Positions 32,776-45,187 are shown, counted from the stretch's first letter. The stretch is 64,000 nucleotides of DNA from Tilletia caries (GCA_032718865.1 JALUTQ010000004.1:1116001-1180000); one strand, 5' to 3'. Numbers and translations are program-made. The notes: generated by a model not told the origin, from the letters alone.

Positions 32776-34154
32776 CTAGTACACATGTTCGCCATCGATC
32801 CGAATGAGTCCTTCGAATCGCCCCGAACGTTCATATAGTGCCTTCACGTTGGCCGCTGCTCGTTGCTCGAGTAAAGGCCTGACCATCTCCGGTGTGTCCT
32901 GTTGAGAGAGGTTGGGAAGATCGGGTCGATGCGTATATCGCGGTGGCCAGAGGGAGGGGGAGAGACTTACAGCTGTATGAGGTGTGATGATCACATTCGC
33001 CCGCTGCCGAACGAGCCGTGCTGCATTCGCCTCCGAACCTGACTCATGTTCCTCCGCTCCTGAGTCCGTTGTGAGCGAGAAGAGCGGGTGAGACTCTGGC
33101 AGGGGCTCGGGATCGGTCACATCGAGCCCTGCTCCGCCGACCTCGCCACTACGGAGTGCTTCCACCAATGCATCAGTCACGATGAGTCCTCCGCGACCAA
33201 CATTCACAATAATGCCGTGTTTGGGAAGTAGCTTGAGCGTCCGTTGATTGACCAGTCCCTTCGTCTCCGCGGTCAAAGCGCAGGCAAGGAAGAGCACGTC
33301 CGCAGTGGGCAAGAGGTCGTCGAGCTTGTCGAAAGCGTGTACCGAAACGGTGGAGGGGTCGACATTCGATGGCAGGTCGAGCGGATCAGAAGCATTGCGG
33401 CGGACGAGCTGCGTTGTGCAGCGGAATGGGCTGAGGAGGGACAAATACGCCAATGCTATGCCGCCCGCTCCGAGGATGACAACGTTACTTCGGAACAGTG
33501 AGATGCCCGCACTGCGATTCCGAAGGGCCAGACAGATAAAGGTCCTGAGTCAAGGAAAAGCGGACATCAATGGCCAATAAACTCACCTTGGACCCCAGCT
33601 CGTGGCGATAACGCGGGCCGGGATGTATCGCATTAGAGCGAGTGTGAGAGCGAGACCATGTTCCGCAACAGGCTCGGCGAAGGCGCCCTGGTCGAGACGG
33701 GGACGAAAGTCAGCAAAACTCACGGATGCGTCCGGGAGATATGTAATGCATGAAAACATACTTTGGCGGTGGTCCAGATGATGTCCGGATGAGCCAGGAT
33801 GACAGCCGCATGCTTCTCGATGCCAGCCGATGGCAACTGGACCCATCGGATCTTGCTTCCCTCTGCACCCAGAGCCTCCGACAGACCCGCGGGCGAGTGG
33901 GATAGCCAAACCACGCCGACGACACCCTCAGCTCCGACAGCGCGGCTGGCTAACTCGGACACGTCGATTTCGAGCCGGACGTCGGCTTCAGGGACGCGAG
34001 AGAGAATTTCGTCTTTGAAGCCGGGAGCCCAAGTTGTGTACGCTTTGCCATCAGTGACGATCGCAACTGGGCCCGGCTGGAGGTCCTTTGCCCCACTCTG
34101 GGATCCGCCCCGCCAGGACTGGAAGGTCAAATGTTGCTGATTCTTGCTGGACAT
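32776..34154 (-). CDS. D-isomer-specific 2-hydroxyacid dehydrogenase
   Basis: NAD(P)-dependent oxidoreductase of the glyoxylate/hydroxypyruvate reductase group. Four exons, 33762-34154, 33587-33687, 32971-33511 and 32776-32898, give 385 residues. The nucleotide-binding motif is VVILGAGGIALAYL. NVGRGGLIVTDALVEAL follows, with the catalytic Arg region expected upstream. The catalytic Glu lies in LDVTDPEPLPESHPLF and the catalytic His in ITPHTA. The start at 34154 (MSSKNQQ) is the first ATG; the upstream in-frame GTG is not credible. A glycine/glutamate-rich insert sits near EEHESGSEANAAR. Substrate not determinable. Divergent to the GH20 gene (about 300 bp). Confidence 0.88.
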
Positions 34155-34456
34155 GGTCAACGATGATGTCGTCGTCCGCGTCGACACGGCGGTGCCTCGA
34201 CGCTCATCTCATCTCCGTCGACGACAAGGTGGCAAGGCATCGCGGTAGCTCCCGCTTCAACGGCAGTGCCAAAGACGGACCAGACTGTGGCGAACTCATC
34301 TTCCCTCTCACCACCGCTGACTTGCCTCTTCGCATCCCTGACCAAAGTCGCCCATAAGAAGCGTGGACGAGCTGACCATTTCTTTCCCCTTTCGTCACGA
34401 TCGCTTTCCCTCTCAACAGTTCACATTTTTCACATTGCAGGACCCCTTGATCAAAC

Positions 34457-36382
34457 ATGCGCTTGCTCAAGACGTTCGCAGTCCTGGGCTGCGTCCTGCC
34501 CCAGGCCTTTGCGATCTGGCCCAGGCCGGCCTCTCTGACTCAGGGAAACAGCACCATCAAGATCGATGTCGCCTCTTTCCACTTCACGCCACCGGCGGGC
34601 CTCCCCGACGATCTCATCAAAGCCATCCAACGCACCGAAGCCGCGATTCAGAGGGACCGGATGAGTCCGCTCGTTGTCGGACGAGGCCAAGATCGCCAAA
34701 GCGCAGTCGAAGCAGCTCCTACTCTGCAGACCATCACGATTCAACTCGGCAGCAAGAGCAAGACGTCTGTATCCTCGTCAGTCCAGACCATCACGCTCAA
34801 GTCGGAGGTTATCCAGCCTGTTGAGGAATACGACGAGGCTTACGAACTGTACATCCCCTCAGATGGAACGTCAGGTCTGCTGAAGGCATCCTCGTCCCTC
34901 GGCGTTCTTCGCGGCCTCGCCACGATTGAACAACTCTTTTTCGATCTGCCCAACACGCCCGCAGCCGACGCTCTGAACCCGATCAACGAAAACCCTTCCC
35001 TTTTCAACGTCACCGCCAATTACACCCGGTACATCGACGGCGTGCCTCTCAACATCACCGATCGTCCCGCCTTCCCCTGGCGTGGCTTGCTCCTGGACAC
35101 CTCGCGCAACTTTTTCTCAGTGGCTGCCATCGAACGGACGCTGAACGCAATGGCGTTTGTCAAACTCAACATGTTCCACTGGCACATTGTAGATGCGCAG
35201 AGCTTCCCTCTCAAACTGCCCGGCAAGCTCGGCATCCTCGCCGAGAAGGGCGCCTACAGTCCGGAGATGGTCTACACCACCGACGATGTTGCTCACATCG
35301 TGGACTACGCTGCTGAGCGCGGAATCAACGTCAATGTCGAGGTAAGCATCCAGTTTCGAGATGATGCAGCACTGCCATCTGACTGAGCTTGATCCCCATT
35401 TCCAGATTGACATGCCTGGGCACGTTTACGAAGGCGTCGGCCACTATGACCCGAACATCCTCATCTGCCCAAACCAACGCGACTGGCCTAGTTGGTCGAA
35501 CGAACCCCCCTCTGGTCAGCTCGCGCTGAACAACTCTGCTGCAAGATCATTCGCCTCAGATCTCATCGCTGCTACGGCCAGCCTCTTCCCTTCTCTTTAC
35601 TTCTCCACCGGCGGAGACGAAGTCAACCTCGCTTGCTACAACGCCACGACTGCCGCCGAGATCGATGCGCCTTTGCTTAAGCCTTTCATCGAGTCCGTTC
35701 ACGATGCCGTGGTCAAGGCAGGTAAGCGACCACTGGTGTGGGAGGAGATGGCGGTCGATTTTCCCGAGACCGGGAAATCGCTTCGGAATGGCACCATCGT
35801 CGAAGCCTGGACATCCTCCGCCCGCGTTGAGACCATCTTGAAGTCCACCAACGAAGGCGTCAAGCTCATCCACGCGCCCTCTGACTTCTTCTACCTCGAC
35901 TGTGGAGCGGGCGGTTGGCTCGGCGACGCTCCGGACCGCCAGAGTTGGTGTCCGTTCGTCACCTGGCAGAAGTCGTACATGTTCGATCCTTTGAACGGTA
36001 CCCAGAACATCCCGAACTCTCAGGCCCGAATCTTGGGTGGTGAGGCCGCCCTATGGTCGGAACAAGCGGATGAGTTCGCACTCGATGGCTACCTTTGGCC
36101 AAGAGCAGGCTCTGCTGCTGAAGGTGAGATACAATGGTACTTTTACAAAAGGTCTTTGTGGCGTTTCTTGCTCATCTGACTCATACATACTCTTCAACCC
36201 TTGCAGTCTTCTGGACTGGAGCTTCGTATCAAGATCAAGGAAAGTCAAATCTTCGGGATGTGAAGGAGGCACTCCCACGTCTCCACGAGCTTCGGTTCCG
36301 CCTCGTCGATCGTGGCTACTCAGCTCGGCCGCTTCAGCCCCTTTGGTGCGCTCTGCGCCCGGGTCAGTGTGACCTGGTATGA
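34457..36382 (+). CDS. Secreted beta-N-acetylhexosaminidase (GH20)
   Basis: Releases GlcNAc from chitin oligomers in cell-wall turnover or chitin use. Three exons, 34457-35341, 35406-36123 and 36207-36382, give 592 residues. A signal peptide (MRLLKTFAVLGCVLPQAFA) opens the protein. The N-terminal GH20b domain covers about residues 20-190. The catalytic barrel starts at RGLLLDTSRNFF and contains LNMFHWHIVD, IDMPGH and the catalytic pair in TGGDEVN (Asp about 366, Glu about 367). WEEM and GGEAALWSEQ follow, then a C-terminal WPRAGSAAEVFW. All catalytic motifs are intact. Several N-glycosylation sites are present. The C-terminal end past RLVDRGYSARPL is typical for the family. Confidence 0.93.
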
Positions 36383-36545
36383 CAGCAGCCGTTCATCATC
36401 TCTTTCCTCCAAGAATCGGACTTTACACGATCGCTTTTTCCCAGATCCTTGGCCCAAGTCTGACGTCTGACAGGACTCCAGTCCCAACGTGGTGAGGACA
36501 GGTAAAACAATTGAGAATGCGAAAGAGAATGAATGCACATGTTTC

Positions 36546-36643
36546 AGAACCTCAATGAAGCTGTTCGTGGTAGTTTGAGCGCGGAGGGGGAAGCAGAACC
36601 TCAATGAAGCTGCTCGTGGTAGTTTGAGCGCGGAGGTGGGGAG
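36546..36643. repeat. 49-bp tandem duplication at the 3' end of the acidic hypothetical gene
   Basis: Two adjacent copies of a 49-bp unit, starting about 36547 and 36596, that differ at only a few bases. Because 49 is not a multiple of 3, the two copies are read in different frames by the overlapping gene, giving SSFIEVLL from one and NYHEQLH plus the stop from the other. Confidence 0.8.
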
Positions 36644-37799
36644 CAGCCCCAGCCTGCTGCTCGGTTCCGCGCCCTTCCTCCTCGTCTGACCCTTGAACGA
36701 ACACCAAGCCACCCGCTTGCGGCTGTTCTTCCTCCCTATTATCATCCTCGTCCTCATCCTCATCCTCATCGTCCGTCCCTTGCGGCAGGGGAGTCGCCAC
36801 GCGGCGGGGACGAGATCGCAGTGCCCGGTTCTCCAAGAGCGGGCCGCCTTCTGCCCTCTGTTCTCCCCGGTATTCGACGTACTCGCTGTCGTCGTCGTTG
36901 TCGTCCTCTTCCTCATCAGCAGTGTCGAGCATGGCGCTCAGGGACGTCGAGGCCCGGCCTTGCTGACCTTTATTCGTTTTCTTCGTGAGGCGGCGTCGTT
37001 TCGGACTTGGAAGTTTCTGCGACAGGCCCGGTGGACTTTCGCTGGTCCGTCGCAGCTGTCTGTCCTCAGAGTCTGGCATGGCAGTTCCAGACACTGTTTG
37101 GGAAGGTGCAGAGAGTTGCGGATTTGGCGTGCTGAGTATGATCTTCCGGCGCGAGCCGGAGCTTGGTGAGGGAGCGGACGCCAGCTGGGACAGTGGTGAA
37201 GGTCGGATCGCTCCTGTGGTAGACGAACCCGCCATGCGGATCGTGGAGATTGGCGAGGGCACAGGTGCCTGTCGCGGGAGAGCCGAGGCTGCAGCAGCAT
37301 CGGAAGCCTCCGGCATAGAGGCGGAAGAGTGAGAAGCGCCGGCCACCTGTTGAGGAGGAGGAAGTGAATGACCAGGCGGATGGAGCCCCGGTGCGGTCGC
37401 CAGGCTGTACTCAGCAGCGAGATCCTTGCCGCTGACGAGTCGGAGAACGAAGTCGACAGGACGAAGAGGGACGCCTCGATCCTGGCACTGCTCCAGATAC
37501 GCCTCCGCCGCCGCGTCCAGCCGGCCCGCTGCCCACATCATCGGCCCAAAGATGGGATGGCGTGAGAGTATAGCGTCCGACTCCCACGCCTGGAATCCAC
37601 CAACGAGGTCCCCGCCTACGACGAGCTGCTGCGCAATCTTCAGCTCATCGACGGGCACTTCCAGGATCCGGCAGGCGTCGATGTAGGCCGTGTACGCGAT
37701 GCGCAGTCGATCGCCAGCCTTGACGAGCCAGGTCGGCGGCCAGGGCCCATCCGAGGGGTTGTGCGGAGTGAGGAAGTAGACTTCTTGAGCGTCCGGCAT
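36552..37799 (-). CDS. Hypothetical acidic nuclear-type protein
   Basis: Single-exon frame of 415 residues; I do not recognise a family. Residues about 1-125 look folded and conserved in style (PTWLVKAGDRLRIAYTAYIDACRIL; then WESDAILSRHPIFGPMMW). The middle is Pro/Ser/Ala-rich. Basic PKRRRLTKK gives a probable nuclear signal. The last third is a string of Asp/Glu blocks (EEEDDNDDDSEYVEY; DDEDEDEDEDD). The C-terminus lies in a 49-bp tandem duplication and is frame-shifted by it. Chromatin or transcription factor is a guess from composition only. Convergent with the GH20 gene. Confidence 0.65.
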   Translation of the reverse strand: MPDAQEVYFLTPHNPSDGPWPPTWLVKAGDRLRIAYTAYIDACRILEVPVDELKIAQQLVVGGDLVGGFQAWESDAILSRHPIFGPMMWAAGRLDAAAEAYLEQCQDRGVPLRPVDFVLRLVSGKDLAAEYSLATAPGLHPPGHSLPPPQQVAGASHSSASMPEASDAAAASALPRQAPVPSPISTIRMAGSSTTGAIRPSPLSQLASAPSPSSGSRRKIILSTPNPQLSAPSQTVSGTAMPDSEDRQLRRTSESPPGLSQKLPSPKRRRLTKKTNKGQQGRASTSLSAMLDTADEEEDDNDDDSEYVEYRGEQRAEGGPLLENRALRSRPRRVATPLPQGTDDEDEDEDEDDNREEEQPQAGGLVFVQGSDEEEGRGTEQQAGAAPHLRAQTTTSSFIEVLLPPPRSNYHEQLH

Positions 37800-38001
37800 C
37801 GTGTTGGGACAAGGCAGAACAGACCCAGCGGTGGTGGACGGGATCCTGTGTCAGAAGGATGAGGACAAGGATGAGCAAGCAAGGGTGAGTGTATCGTGCT
37901 TGGTTGGACCTTTCCCTTGCGAGATCCTTTCTTCCGTCCTCATCACAGCATGCAAGCCAAATCTCATCAAGTTGCATTTCTCTCATCTTTCCTTTCCCCC
38001 T

Positions 38002-41000
38002 CTACGGCGCCGGTTCTATAGCCAGCTTCGCCTTCCCCAACAAGCGAGGAGCATCGCCTTGCGCATCCACAGCACAGTGTCGGTCCTGGGATGGAAGTAG
38101 AAAGTTCAGTGACGGGGGCTTCCTTGAGCTTCATTCATTCTGCCCTTCAGAACGTTGCTCACCTGTAAGAATGTCACGCTCCATGTCCCCTCCTGGCTCG
38201 TGAAGATGCTGTAGGAATGCTCGAGGACACCAGCAACCTGCAGGCACGGGAAAAAAAAAAAAAAAGAAGGAAAAGCTGGATGAGATGAGAAGCGAAACAC
38301 ACACACAAAGGAACAGAACCTGAGCCACTCACCGTGTGCGTCTCCAGAACCTTGGGATGCGCATGGTCATCGCTCGTCTCCGTCCGCTGATACGTGAACG
38401 AGAACGGCGGAACCCCAGTCAACGTGAACACGATCTCCGCCTGGTTCCCTTCCCTCAGGTTTTCGATGTAGTGCTTGCCCTCCCGCACCCGTACAGTCGG
38501 CAGCTGATGGATCGTCTTCACGAGCCCGGACACATCTTGCTGACACTTGTTGCGCTGGTGCGCCACCCGCTGTACGACGAGCTTGCCCGGCCGGTCGGCG
38601 ATGCGGACAAAGGTGGCCTCCTTGGACGAAGCCTTGAGCTTCTTGCCGTTAAACTCGTACTCGACCATCCACGGCGGGTTCCCTTGCAGCCTGTGTACAG
38701 GAGAGGAAAAAGACAAGTCAGCTCCGCAGAATTCTGCTCTCAAACATCGAGACGTTCACCCTCGAAACTCACAAGAAGTCAACAGACTCTCCCACGCAAT
38801 AATCATCCCGATCTCCCACGCTCGCAATACTAGCAGTCTCAGCCACCTCCATCACGACACTAGACCCTTTACCCTGTCGACCGCCCTCCAAGACTGTCTG
38901 GCATCCATTCCCATCCACAACCTTGAGCAACGTCAATCGCCAAGTGCCCGTGCTCGAAAAGTTGAACTCCGCCGGCGAGAGATCGATCAACGACCGATGC
39001 GAGCCGATGTCGGACCGGTGGAACGTCTGCACCGCGCCTGTCGATTCGTGAGTAATCTCGAAATCGAAGGCAAAAGGCGGAGTCCCCACGAGGTTGACAG
39101 CAGGCTGGGACTTCGTAGACTTCGCTCGACCATCCAATGTATCCCCCACGCAGAAGGAAAGATCTTTCACCTGCTGGACCGACGCCGATGGTAGCGGGTG
39201 GATAAATTGCTCGAGCACCTTGCCCGCTGCGTCGTTGCTGAGCGTCTTGGCCTCGTACAACGCATCGCTCACATCGAGCAGCTCGTAGATGTGCCATCCC
39301 GGAGTGCCCGTCAGCACCTGGAAGCTCGACTCATTCTGCGCCGATGCGGCCTGCAGACGGTCCGTTTGGTATCCGTTCGATCGCGAGGATGGCACATGTT
39401 GTTGCCATGAGTAGTGTATGGGCGAATGACCTTGAACTGTGACAGTGGCAGCATCGGCAGTGCCTACGCAAACCGGACGACGTAACAATGACTGATTCTT
39501 CGCCAGGATTCCACTGTCGTCCGTGAACCGGACCGAAGGCCGCTCGCGAACACGAATAACGTACGTCTCTCGCCCAGTCAAGACACTGCCTGGACAGTCA
39601 TCTTCAACACTAGTAAGCGTGTACACACCCGCCTTGCGAACCTTGATCTGCGACTCCGCACTCGAGAACTTATGGATGGTAGGCTTCGTCTCAAGCTCGT
39701 GCTGGATGCCCACCTTCCACGGGCCGTCACCGCTGAGCCGGATAGGAAGCTCGACATCGTGGTCTTCGAGCTTGACCACCTCGCGCAGACGGGCTTCGGG
39801 CGGGAAGAAGGCTGCTGTCGGCTTGATTCGACGCACATCGATGACGAGATCGGAAGTGGTCAACGGCCGTTCGCAGCCCTTGGCATCCTTGACGCTGACC
39901 AGACTGGCGGTAACCTTGCCGCCGCGCTTGGCGACCTCCTTGGGAAGAGCGATCTCAAGCTTGTAGCGGGAATCGGTGATGCCCTTGACCGTCTGCGGCT
40001 TGGGTGCACCCTTCTCTGAGCCACTGCTGATGGCATATGTCAGATCATAAGGCCCCGTTCCGCGCAGAAGAACGTCATACGCAGCCGTGTCCCCAGTGCA
40101 ACTGCGCAGCTCTATGTGGTTCGGCGCACCTCCCTCACCTCGTCTCCCCTCGCTCGCCGACGCATCAAAGGAAGCCGACGCGAGCGGATGGACAACCTGT
40201 CGATGCCTGGGCCCATCAATCTTGAGATCTTGATAGTTCGCATCCGAGAGCGACTCAAACACGTATTCAACCGAGCCCTCCGAGCTCGGCTTGAAGTCAA
40301 TCTCTTCCCGTGAATGAGTGAACGTCCGCTCGAACGTCCGGCGATTACGTCCCGAGATCTGAGTCCCCCTGAGAGTGAATGGCGGCGCACCATTGACGAT
40401 CGCCAAAGCTTTGACACCAACCGGGCCTGCACATATGTCGTCGATGCTCGAGAAGCTGATGTTTGCAGTGGGCATGGGAACATCAACGATACTGCAAATC
40501 CACGGTGCCCCAATCTCGCCAGGGCAGTACCGTCCCGAAGCCTTCTCCAGCGTGTACGTGCCCGGACCGGTGGCGTCGAACGTGAGCTTCCGATCCCGAG
40601 GCTTCACTGTGAAGTTGCGCGTCCAAGCCGCGGACGTGCTCACAGCAGCGTCAAGCGCGGTGTCGGGCGAGAAGGCGACCGTGACATCCCAAGGTGCGCT
40701 GGTGGTGTGGCCCCCAATGACCTTTACGCTGAAATTCAGAGAGTTCGGCCGATCGCGCTTGAGTTTGATGGGTTCCTCTGGCACGCAGCCTGTGAACGCA
40801 AACTTGGCGGGCTGATGAACTTCAATGCTTCGCTGCTCCTGGACCACCTTCTTCGACCGGGCGTCGTCTCCCTGCAACACGTGCAGATTGCCGCACGCAT
40901 CGCGCACCGAGGCCAACTCGTAGGAGTACGTTCCCGGCCGTGTGAGATCGAGATTGAGCGGGATCCGGACGTCCTTGCTGGTAGCCCAGTCGAAGCTGAC

Positions 41001-42716
41001 TGCTGACTCGGAAGCCGCTCTAGCCCGTCGCGCTTGCTCTTGAACAATGGTGAAAAGCTGTCGATCCCACCCCTCGCTCTGCGCCAACTGGTCGTAGGCC
41101 ACAAGCGGAGTATTGAGCCCTGTCGGTGCTATTCTGGAGATCTGCTGATTAGGATGCTCTTCGTGATCCGCTTGTCCGTGAGGAAGTGTTAGACCTTCCT
41201 CTCCGATTCGCGCGTCCCACAACCGATGGTAGGTGAGTTGCAGAGGAGCCGTCCCGCGGAGGTCGACGAACAGTTGCGCCTCGTCCCCGGGACAGTAGTG
41301 AGCGATCGAAGACGCTCCCGAGGCGTGCTTGACGAGCGCAGCGGCACTTTTTCTCTTCGTGAGGGCCAAAAGCCCACCCTCTCCCTCCCCTTGCTTCATG
41401 TCCGCAAAGCGCGTGGTGGGACACTCGACAACCAAGATCTCGCTCGCCGAGATCCGAGCATCCATCTGTTGGCGATCCACGACTCTCTCCAGCCTGATCC
41501 TGCCCACATGCTGGATAGGGAGCTCGAAGAGTAGCTCGGAAGCACCTCGCGCCGAGCGTCCCTTGGCCTTCTGCCGAACCCCATCGCCAGCCCGAACGAC
41601 GGCCCCGTTGGACACATCCAGCCCGAGCAACTCGAGGTCGTCCAAATCCACATCCCCATCATTCTCATAAAGTATCTGCCGCTGAGAATCCCCACCTCCT
41701 GCTCCACCATCTGCGCCATGGCCTGCGCCCGATGCGGAGTGCAGCGCTGAGCGCGACACATCGACACTGAAGATGCGCGTGTCGCTGCTGTTCAGGAAGG
41801 AGGTGACCGAGTACTGGATCTGTACTGGGTCGGTATTGTTGAATGTGATGGGGATGTTGATGCGAGGTTGGGCTGGGCCGATGCAGTAGCAGCTGGACGC
41901 GCCTTGGCCGACGGCCCTGAATTTGGCTGTGCTGTGGGGAAGGATGTGGACAGTGTGCTGCAGAAGGGGAAGTCGGGCTGTCGAGTTAGCACGTCCGAGG
42001 TATTGTGAGGACGCGAGCGCATTCCATGCGCGATGCTTACCTGTCCGAAGATGTGGCTCGACGGCGAGATCAGGTCGCGAACGCGCACTTGTCGCTCAGT
42101 CAGACCCAGCTGGCCAGAGAAGAGACCTGAGCGGAAACAACATGTCGGTCAGCTGCGGAGCTGACGATGCTCTCTGCCGCACCCAGGGAACAGAATGACT
42201 CACCATCAGGAAGGAAGAGCTGGAAGAACCATCTCCCAAAGCCCGCAGTGACAGCAAAGAACATGCCATGCGCCCATCCCGTAAGGAGCAAATCCAAAAG
42301 CGCCAGCAGACCCAAGAATATGAGCCATGTCCGCAGCGGCGGCGACAGCCGGGGTATCTTGAGGGTGTAAAGCAGGTACAGCAACCCAGCGTCGAAGACG
42401 AGTGCGCGCGGTAGGAGGCTTGTGACAGAGCCCTCCGCCCACCACTGCGCGAGCAGGCAGTACGCCTTGTAAGCCTGGGGACAAACGCAGGGGGAGAGTC
42501 ATCAGCCTACAAACATCGAAAATATGCGCGGAAAATGCTCACCTGCACGGCTGCGAAGAAGCTGGCTGCGTAATATCGCTGCGACGGCCCGTCCACGAGC
42601 GAGAGAGGGATCAAGGGCGGCACCGATGCTGCTGCTCCTGTCGGTACCGATCCCGCCCCCGCCGCCGACCGAGCCCCGGCGCTTCCGCTACCACCGCCTT
42701 GCGCTGAGGATGCCAT
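38002..42716 (-). CDS. POM152: Nucleoporin Pom152 (nuclear pore membrane protein)
   Basis: Transmembrane ring component of the nuclear pore, anchoring it in the pore membrane. Multi-exon, about 1,300 residues. The N-terminal exons (about 41.9-42.7 kb) encode a cytoplasmic Ala/Gly/Ser-rich start followed by membrane segments (GLLYLLYTLKI; TWLIFLGLLALLDLLLTGW; MFFAVTAGFGRWFFQLF). The long lumenal part, mainly one exon at 38.77-41.76 kb, has repeated Ig-like units recognisable by recurring GxxPF or GxGPW motifs (GTPPFAFDFEIT, GVPPFSFTYQ, GDGPWKVGI, GTGPYDLTY). The last small exons read TWSVTFLQ, then DRHCAV, and end at the stop 38002-38004. One intron near 38.25 kb has a 16-T polypyrimidine tract. 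Starts at 42716 (MASSAQGG). Confidence 0.88.
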
Positions 42717-42861
42717 GGCGCGCGGACTGTTCAACGTCGAGAGTGGTTGTGCTCGTCGTCGTCCAACAGCAACAGCTCCCCTTTCAGTTCTTCTCAAGTT
42801 TTCATGACGCTGTTTGTTTGTTGTTCTTTCCCATTGCGCAACGATTTCCATTCCACAAGGC

Positions 42862-44193
42862 TCACCGCATCACTTGGACGCGCTCAAGCTGGCCTCCGAA
42901 CATGAGAACGGAGAAGAGCACGTACAGGTATCGGAACCAGACGAGCTGGGAGGCATGCGAGCGCATCGCTAGTAGTGTCCGGACGTACTGTGTCGGCGAG
43001 GAGAGGAACGCGAGCTGATCCGGCCAGTCCTTGTCATGATCCTTGTCGTTCGATCCGATCCTACTGCTCTGTCTCCGCACGGCCTGAGCATGGGAGTACA
43101 GCGCCCCCGGTAGACCCAGATACTTCCTCATAAGAGGCGGCGTGCGGAGTGCGTAGATGACTGGATCGAGTAGTCGTGGTTGAGCCTCATTCCCATTCCG
43201 ACGATCCTGAGCTTCCCGACCTAGACTTCGTGTGAGGTAGGCCCGCATGGCGGTATGAAGGGAGATGTGGTTTGGGTGCGAGGAGACTCCCGTGGCGTCG
43301 AAGGTGATGACCTGTGTTCAGGTCCAGATGCGTTTGACCACCGGGTAAGAAGGAGCGCACGGGATTCGTCAGTTGAACAGCGAGTTTCAACAACGTCGAG
43401 TCGGAAGAGGAGGTGCTCACCGCATCGATACTGTGGTCGTATATGAGAGCCGCCGTCTTAGTGGCGATGTATGCAGGATTCCAGGCGGTATGCATCCCAT
43501 CAGGGAGCACCCTGTACGCCAAAAGAATGGATCATAAGTGAATGCGAGGCATAGAATTGGCGACGAGAAGTCATACTCACGGATCATCTATCAAAGTCAC
43601 CTGCGACACAGGCACACCAAGTCTCGCGTACGCTCCCAAGATTTCATCCTTACGTCTCTCCCCAAGGCCGTCCGCATTGCCTTCAAAGCCCAAAATCAAG
43701 CAAGTGAGCCAAAAGCCGTCAGAACGAGCAATTCCAGGGGGGCTCACCGCTTGACAGGCAGAGACCGTGGATGTGCGCTCCGGCGGCTAGGAGATGGAGG
43801 ATTGCGGGAGCGAAGAACATGACTTCGTCGTCTGGGTGGGCAGTCAAGACGAGGACGTTCTGTAATAAAATTGGAGGACAGAGCATGAGTGAATCTTCAC
43901 TTGTTATCCTTGGTGCCCATGCTCGCACTCTTCTACCCACTTTGATGCTATCAAGATATGTTTAGAAGTTAGAGAAGGTCAGAGTATTAACTAGCATGCA
44001 TGCTCCGACATAATTGAGCTCACCCAGTCTCTGCCAGATCCTCAGGGACGGTCCCAGCACGCATCCACTGGAGCAGGATCATTGCCAGCACAGCGACGAT
44101 GACAGCCCCTGACCATCGTCCCCACGAGGATCGCCTAGGAGTAGACGACCGCGGCCTGACCCTCGACGTTGTTGGCCGCGTATTGGATGACAT
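42862..44193 (-). CDS. GPI12: N-acetylglucosaminylphosphatidylinositol deacetylase (PIG-L/Gpi12)
   Basis: ER enzyme of the second step of GPI-anchor synthesis. The N-terminal exon (44024-44193) encodes a membrane anchor (AVIVAVLAMILLQW). The next certain exon opens NVLVLTAHPDDEVMFFAPAI, the zinc/catalytic AHPDDE motif. Later exons have GNADGLGERRKDEI, VTLIDDP and VITFDATGVSSHPNH with the catalytic His. The C-terminal HASQLVWFRYLYVLF contains the QMVWFR-like block of PIG-L. How exon 1 joins the AHPDDE exon is unsettled: phases require a short exon in 43.88-44.02 kb or another donor. Divergent to SNU23 (about 160 bp). Confidence 0.85.
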
Positions 44194-44354
44194 CTTCAGT
44201 CACTGTGAGCGAGCGAGTGCACTTGGCCTTACGCACCGACGTGTCCTTTTGGGAAACCCTCGCGCTCGGAGCGTTTCTCATCACGACCTTCACACACTGG
44301 GCTCATGACTTTCCTCAACCACAACCGCCAACTTCGAAACAGTGTATAAGAGAG

Positions 44355-45187
44355 ATGGCGAGTCAGGACAAGAAGACGGCAGCTAGTGGGAGCGGCGTCG
44401 GTGCGGTGCGGAGGACGTGGGACCATGAGGAGTACGCGGCCAAAGCGAGAGACAGGGATCGGAAGGAGCGCGAGCTGATGCAGCAGAACGACGAGCGCAA
44501 ACGCAAGGGTGAGAGTCTCTCCATCAGCGCAACTATATACATCGGAGACAGCGCTGAATTGAACTACGTACTCCCCGCAGGACTCAAGCCGCTAAATCGA
44601 TGGCGACAAGACCTGCCCAAGCCGACGGCCGAGCTTCAACAGCGCGAGGCCCCGCTCGAGCTCGGGAAGAACCTCAACAAGACGCTCATGGTGGAGAACC
44701 CGACGAAGGGCGGACAGAAGCAGCCCGGGTTCTACTGCGAGCTGTGTCGGAGGACGTATAAGGACACGATGGCGTATTTGGACCATATTAATGGGAGAAG
44801 TCGTGCGTAATTTTCTTACTCTGTCTACTTCGGTTGTGACACCAGGGCTGACATCCGAATCACCCTCGTTACACAGATCTACGGCAGCTAGGCCAAACGA
44901 CCCAAGTAGCCCGCTCAACCGCCTCCCAAGTCCGCGCGCGAATCGAACGCCTCCGCGCCGAGCGGGACGACCTCTCGCATGGCGCAGCGAACTACGACTT
45001 CGAAGCCCGTCTTGCGCAGATTGCGGAAGAGCAGGAGCGGGCGAAGGCGGAGAAACGGGAGAGACGGAAGAGGGAGAGGGAGGAGGTGGAGAGGAAGAAG
45101 AGGGAGGAGTTGAATGAGGGGGGGTTGGATGAGGGTGCGATGGGCTTGTTGGGGTTTGGAAGCTTTGGGTCGGGGAAGAAGCGATGA
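44355..45187 (+). CDS. SNU23: U4/U6.U5 tri-snRNP protein SNU23 (ZMAT2)
   Basis: Spliceosome B-complex protein. Three exons, 44355-44508, 44581-44802 and 44877-45187, give 228 residues. Opens with RRTWDHEEYAAKARDRD, the usual Snu23/ZMAT2 start. A U1-like C2H2 zinc finger follows, FYCELCRRTYKDTMAYLDHINGRSH, whose last His is completed by the splice into exon 3. A coiled Arg/Glu-rich segment (ARIERLRAERDDL; KREREEVERKKREE) leads to a GLLGFGSFGSGKK end that matches the family tail. Start codon is preceded by TATAAG about 10 bp upstream. Confidence 0.92.

Noticed and set aside
34154..34187. Longer N-terminus for the 2-hydroxyacid dehydrogenase
   Set aside because: The upstream in-frame start would be GTG; the first ATG is at 34154 and precedes the conserved part comfortably.
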